64,000 nt of DNA, taken from assembly GCA_907165065.1 (NCBI GenBank), contig OU015535.1, forward strand, positions 1,934,151 to 1,998,150, written 5' to 3'. This stretch comes from Caprimulgus europaeus (Eukaryota > Chordata > Aves > Caprimulgiformes > Caprimulgidae). Position numbers and translations under genes: made by a program. Shown one piece after another: positions 60,964 to 64,000 of this stretch; position 1 is the first letter of the stretch; each line of letters opens with the position of its first letter. The notes beneath the pieces are model-generated. The model searched no databases. It was not told where the DNA came from and saw only the letters and a list, made by a program, of their open reading frames with translations.

Positions 60964-63900
60964 TGATTGCATGTAAAATCCCTGTATTCAGCAGCAGCAT
61001 TGGCCGTCTCTAGTGTCTCTAGTATGTAATGTGGTCTGTAGCAGTGCTGCCTAGCATCTCTCTTCAAAATACACAGAAATAATTGCTACTTACTTTCCCA
61101 TTCTTTCCTATTCTTCTGTGGACCTCAGCCACCTGTTACTGTACAGAAAATCTACAATTTGGTATTTGCTGTTACCAACCAGCTGAAGAAATGCTGGGTC
61201 CTGTGCTCAGCATTCCTCTGACAGAACTGGTTTTGTTTCTAATGGTTATCTTTCACCATCAGCTCACTACTTTGACATAGGTCCTCTGCTTAATATGACT
61301 GTAGTCAAGGAAGAATACTTGCACATTTCATTAGATTAAAAAAAACCCCAAAAACCAAAAGCTGAGCACACATAGTGCGCATGTCTCCATGGCTTTCAAA
61401 GCACTTCATGCTGTAGATGAGGCACCTAGGTGAGGACATGCTGCTGGTGATGAAAGTGATACCTTGACTAAGCAGCTGGTCTTGCAAGGTATATTGCCAG
61501 CTTTGCATTATTGATAAGCAAGGACTTATTGCAGAAGATACAGGCACCTCATGCTAGCAACTGTCATAAATTGATCCAGTTCCTGCTGAGACAAAAATGT
61601 TTCTGGCAGCTTGAATGGGAAGGAAGCTGAGGAGGAAAGCTGTCAGGGGCTGACGTCTGCGCTTTGGGGGGAAGCACAAAGAAGGAAAAGATGAAACTGC
61701 ATGATGGGAACTTCTATAGTGTTCTTAATTTCTCCTTCAGCAGGGGAATATTTAATAACTGACTCTCTGGCAAGGACTGTGGCTGGCTGCTTTAGGAAGC
61801 CTCTTCATGTGGAAAGTTCTTGTCAGGCTTGCATATTAGTGGGGACAATTGACTTCCTTAGATTTCTTAATGTGGAAAACCAAAACACGTGCCATAGTAC
61901 TCAAACAGTGTGACTTCCACTTGTGTCAGCTGAAGGTCAAAGCACAAGAAGGTATTCTTAAATGTCTTAATATTTGGCAGTAGCTATGAAGTTAAAGGCC
62001 TGGAGGGTTCCCTGTCCTGAGAGTAACAGCCTTTTTCTTTTAAAGATCTCTTGGCAGCTCTTGTTGAAGCTCCCTGTGCTGTGTTTGGTTTTGTTTTGTT
62101 TTTTCCCCCTCTCCATAATCTTGACTGTTTTAAAATTGACTGTAAGTTGGTCAAAAAAACCCCTATGAGGTCCATGCTACTGACTGTTATTGCATTGCCT
62201 TTAGTATTCAATCTGAGGTTTTAGGGATAAGTTACAAAGAAAAAATTAATATAATCTTTGGAGTGATGCTGCTTTTTCTGACCACAAAGCTGTATGCAGA
62301 AGAGGGCTGGTGTTCTTTCTTTCATTTTTTGGATTGGTTTTTTTTTTGTCTATGCAAAGTAACGAGTTGCAATTTTTTAAGGTACAGAGGAACACGTTCT
62401 AAGATGTGGGGGGAAATTGGGCTGCTTGAAAAGGCTAAAGAAATTGAAGATTGATCTGACACTGAGGAGAGGGACTCATAGTTTTCCAAGGAAGGCTGCT
62501 GCAAACAGAACATGCTTTCTTTCTACTGTGGAAATCACAGTAGAAGGATTAGGCTTAGGCTGAAGCAGAGGAACTTGATTTAAAGAACTCCTGGAGTGCA
62601 GTGTTTAAGCCCTGGAGAAGTGTTAACTCCCTTCTTAGAGACCTGTGTCAGTAGAGCATGGTATATTTTTAACCTGTTCAAATAAAATATAAAATTAAAA
62701 AATAAAACATAAAATTGCCCCTGATTTTGGACATGTGTGTGTATATAAATCCTACCTCGTACTCTAGTCCTGAACTAAATTGTCTGAAAGAGTCATTGAA
62801 TATTCTAAACACAAATGCTAGGTTTTACTTCTCCAGCATGCAGCTATTCAAATTGTGTGCCTGTAACAGTTCTGTGCTGTTCAAACTGGCAGCTGTCTAA
62901 GTCAATATGAAGTGTGTACACTCTACATTACTGAGATGATGTATTAATTTTGCTAATCTTTAAAGGCTTCATCCTTTCAGTGCTTCAATTCAATGTTTCA
63001 CTAATTGGCACCCAAGAAAAGACAGTTACTCTAGTTGGCATGTCTGCAGAAGCATGGAGTATTAATGTTCTTTTTTAATCCTGTGTAATCAGGCTATGAG
63101 TTAATTGATGCAGTACAATGAATGTGTTATGTAAACCAGTTACTTTTCAGCAACTAGAAGTGTCTGGTACTTCTCAACTGCTGTAGATCCAGTTGTCTTC
63201 CTTCTCTGTGAGGAGTAAAAAGGCCAGTGAGAGGCCCCTGGGAAGGAGATGCCTGCTAAAATCACTGCAAGATTTTTCTCATACACCTTTTCCTGTGCTG
63301 GATATATGGAAGTGTCTTTAAATCTCCTTTTTTATCAGTTTCTTATTCCAATCTGCTTATGTTCCATCTCTTCCATTAATTAGACACTGACCAGGTAGGG
63401 ATTGTTATTATGTATTTCAGGTCTTAACTATTGCAGCAACAGTTTTGTAAGCGACATGGCTCAATTTTCTGTCATTATTTGGCATCAGTAGATAACAGGA
63501 GCTGAGGCTTTACATATGGATTTGATGTGAATACTCCTGAAAAGCACAATAAACTCTGCCTTTTGCACCCCAGTGGCCACAACAATTATTGTTCTAGTTG
63601 TAGCATAGACTCTTTCCAAAGATTAGAGACTGTAGATATCTCATTGCTGGGAACACCTGCTAGAGAAGTGATGCATTAACCTGTTGGACCAAAGTAAACA
63701 CAGGCCCTATGGTCACAGACAACACTGAAGATTATATATCCCAGCTGTTAAAAGATACAAGTTTGGATATATATTAAAAATTTGCAGTCTGTTGGATGGA
63801 AATATTTTTTCCAGTACACTGGGAATTCTTTAGGACAGATGCACTAAGTAAAAAATTATCTTGCAGTTCAAATTGCCTGAAGATTTGCTACATAAGTTTG

Positions 63901-64000
63901 TTCTAGATAGCATAATCTTCTTTATGTGCCTAACTTTTTGCAAGTTAACCATCTTAAGCCAACTACCTTCTGAATATAGAATATTTCTTTACTCATACCT
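60964..64000. other. Intronic unique sequence to window edge
   Basis: About 3 kb of AT-rich sequence. It includes an A-rich patch at about 62683-62715. No exon or transposon recognised. Confidence 0.4.

Larger units (their letters stand above)
16490..64000 (+). other. Large first intron of the IQSEC-family gene (partial)
   Basis: From the donor at 16490 to the right edge no further exon of the gene was recognised: no IQ motif, Sec7 or PH coding segment in any frame. A first intron longer than 47 kb is in keeping with the very long 5' introns known for IQSEC1 in vertebrates. The stretch contains only repeats, LTRs and AT-rich unique sequence. Other genes or non-coding transcripts nested in it cannot be excluded. 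Confidence 0.65.

Overview
This is bird nuclear DNA. Truncated CR1 LINE copies occur throughout: I count twelve, several showing the ORF2 C-terminus and the CR1 3' end, where an 8-bp direct repeat takes the place of poly(A). Two kinds of avian endogenous-retrovirus LTR and a third compact solo LTR are also present. The LTR starting at 56551 is of a type I associate with passerines and other Neoaves, but the species cannot be fixed from this sequence.

Layout. Bases 1 to about 15.3 kb look intergenic: unique AT-rich DNA with one CR1 reverse-transcriptase fragment (1990), two CR1 3' ends (3321 and 10829), a homopurine tract (4515) and an ERVL-like LTR (about 8317-9280). Bases about 15.3-17.8 kb form a CpG island. 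It holds the only protein-coding exon I can support, the first coding exon of an IQSEC-family (BRAG) ARF guanine-nucleotide exchange factor, most likely IQSEC1. The exon starts at an ATG with a strong Kozak context at 16224 and runs into a GTAAGC splice donor at 16490. Everything from 16490 to the right edge (more than 47 kb) is best read as part of the first intron of that gene; no second exon was recognised.

The intron carries CR1 copies in both orientations, a (TA)n tract abutting a CR1 truncation point (30752), a TA/TG compound microsatellite (31908), a perfect 8-bp tandem array of about 70 copies (49487-50044), a 31-bp minisatellite (52078-52323), two LTR remnants (43306, 56551) and one structurally complete solo LTR on the minus strand with candidate 5-bp target-site duplications (58880-59432).

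No operon-like system, CRISPR array, tRNA, rRNA or snRNA gene was recognised, and I see no new multi-gene system. The items most worth checking are the uninterrupted octamer array in the sense strand of the intron, the pair of very similar same-orientation CR1 copies flanking the promoter and first exon, and the solo LTR. Most open frames elsewhere are chance frames or CR1-derived.
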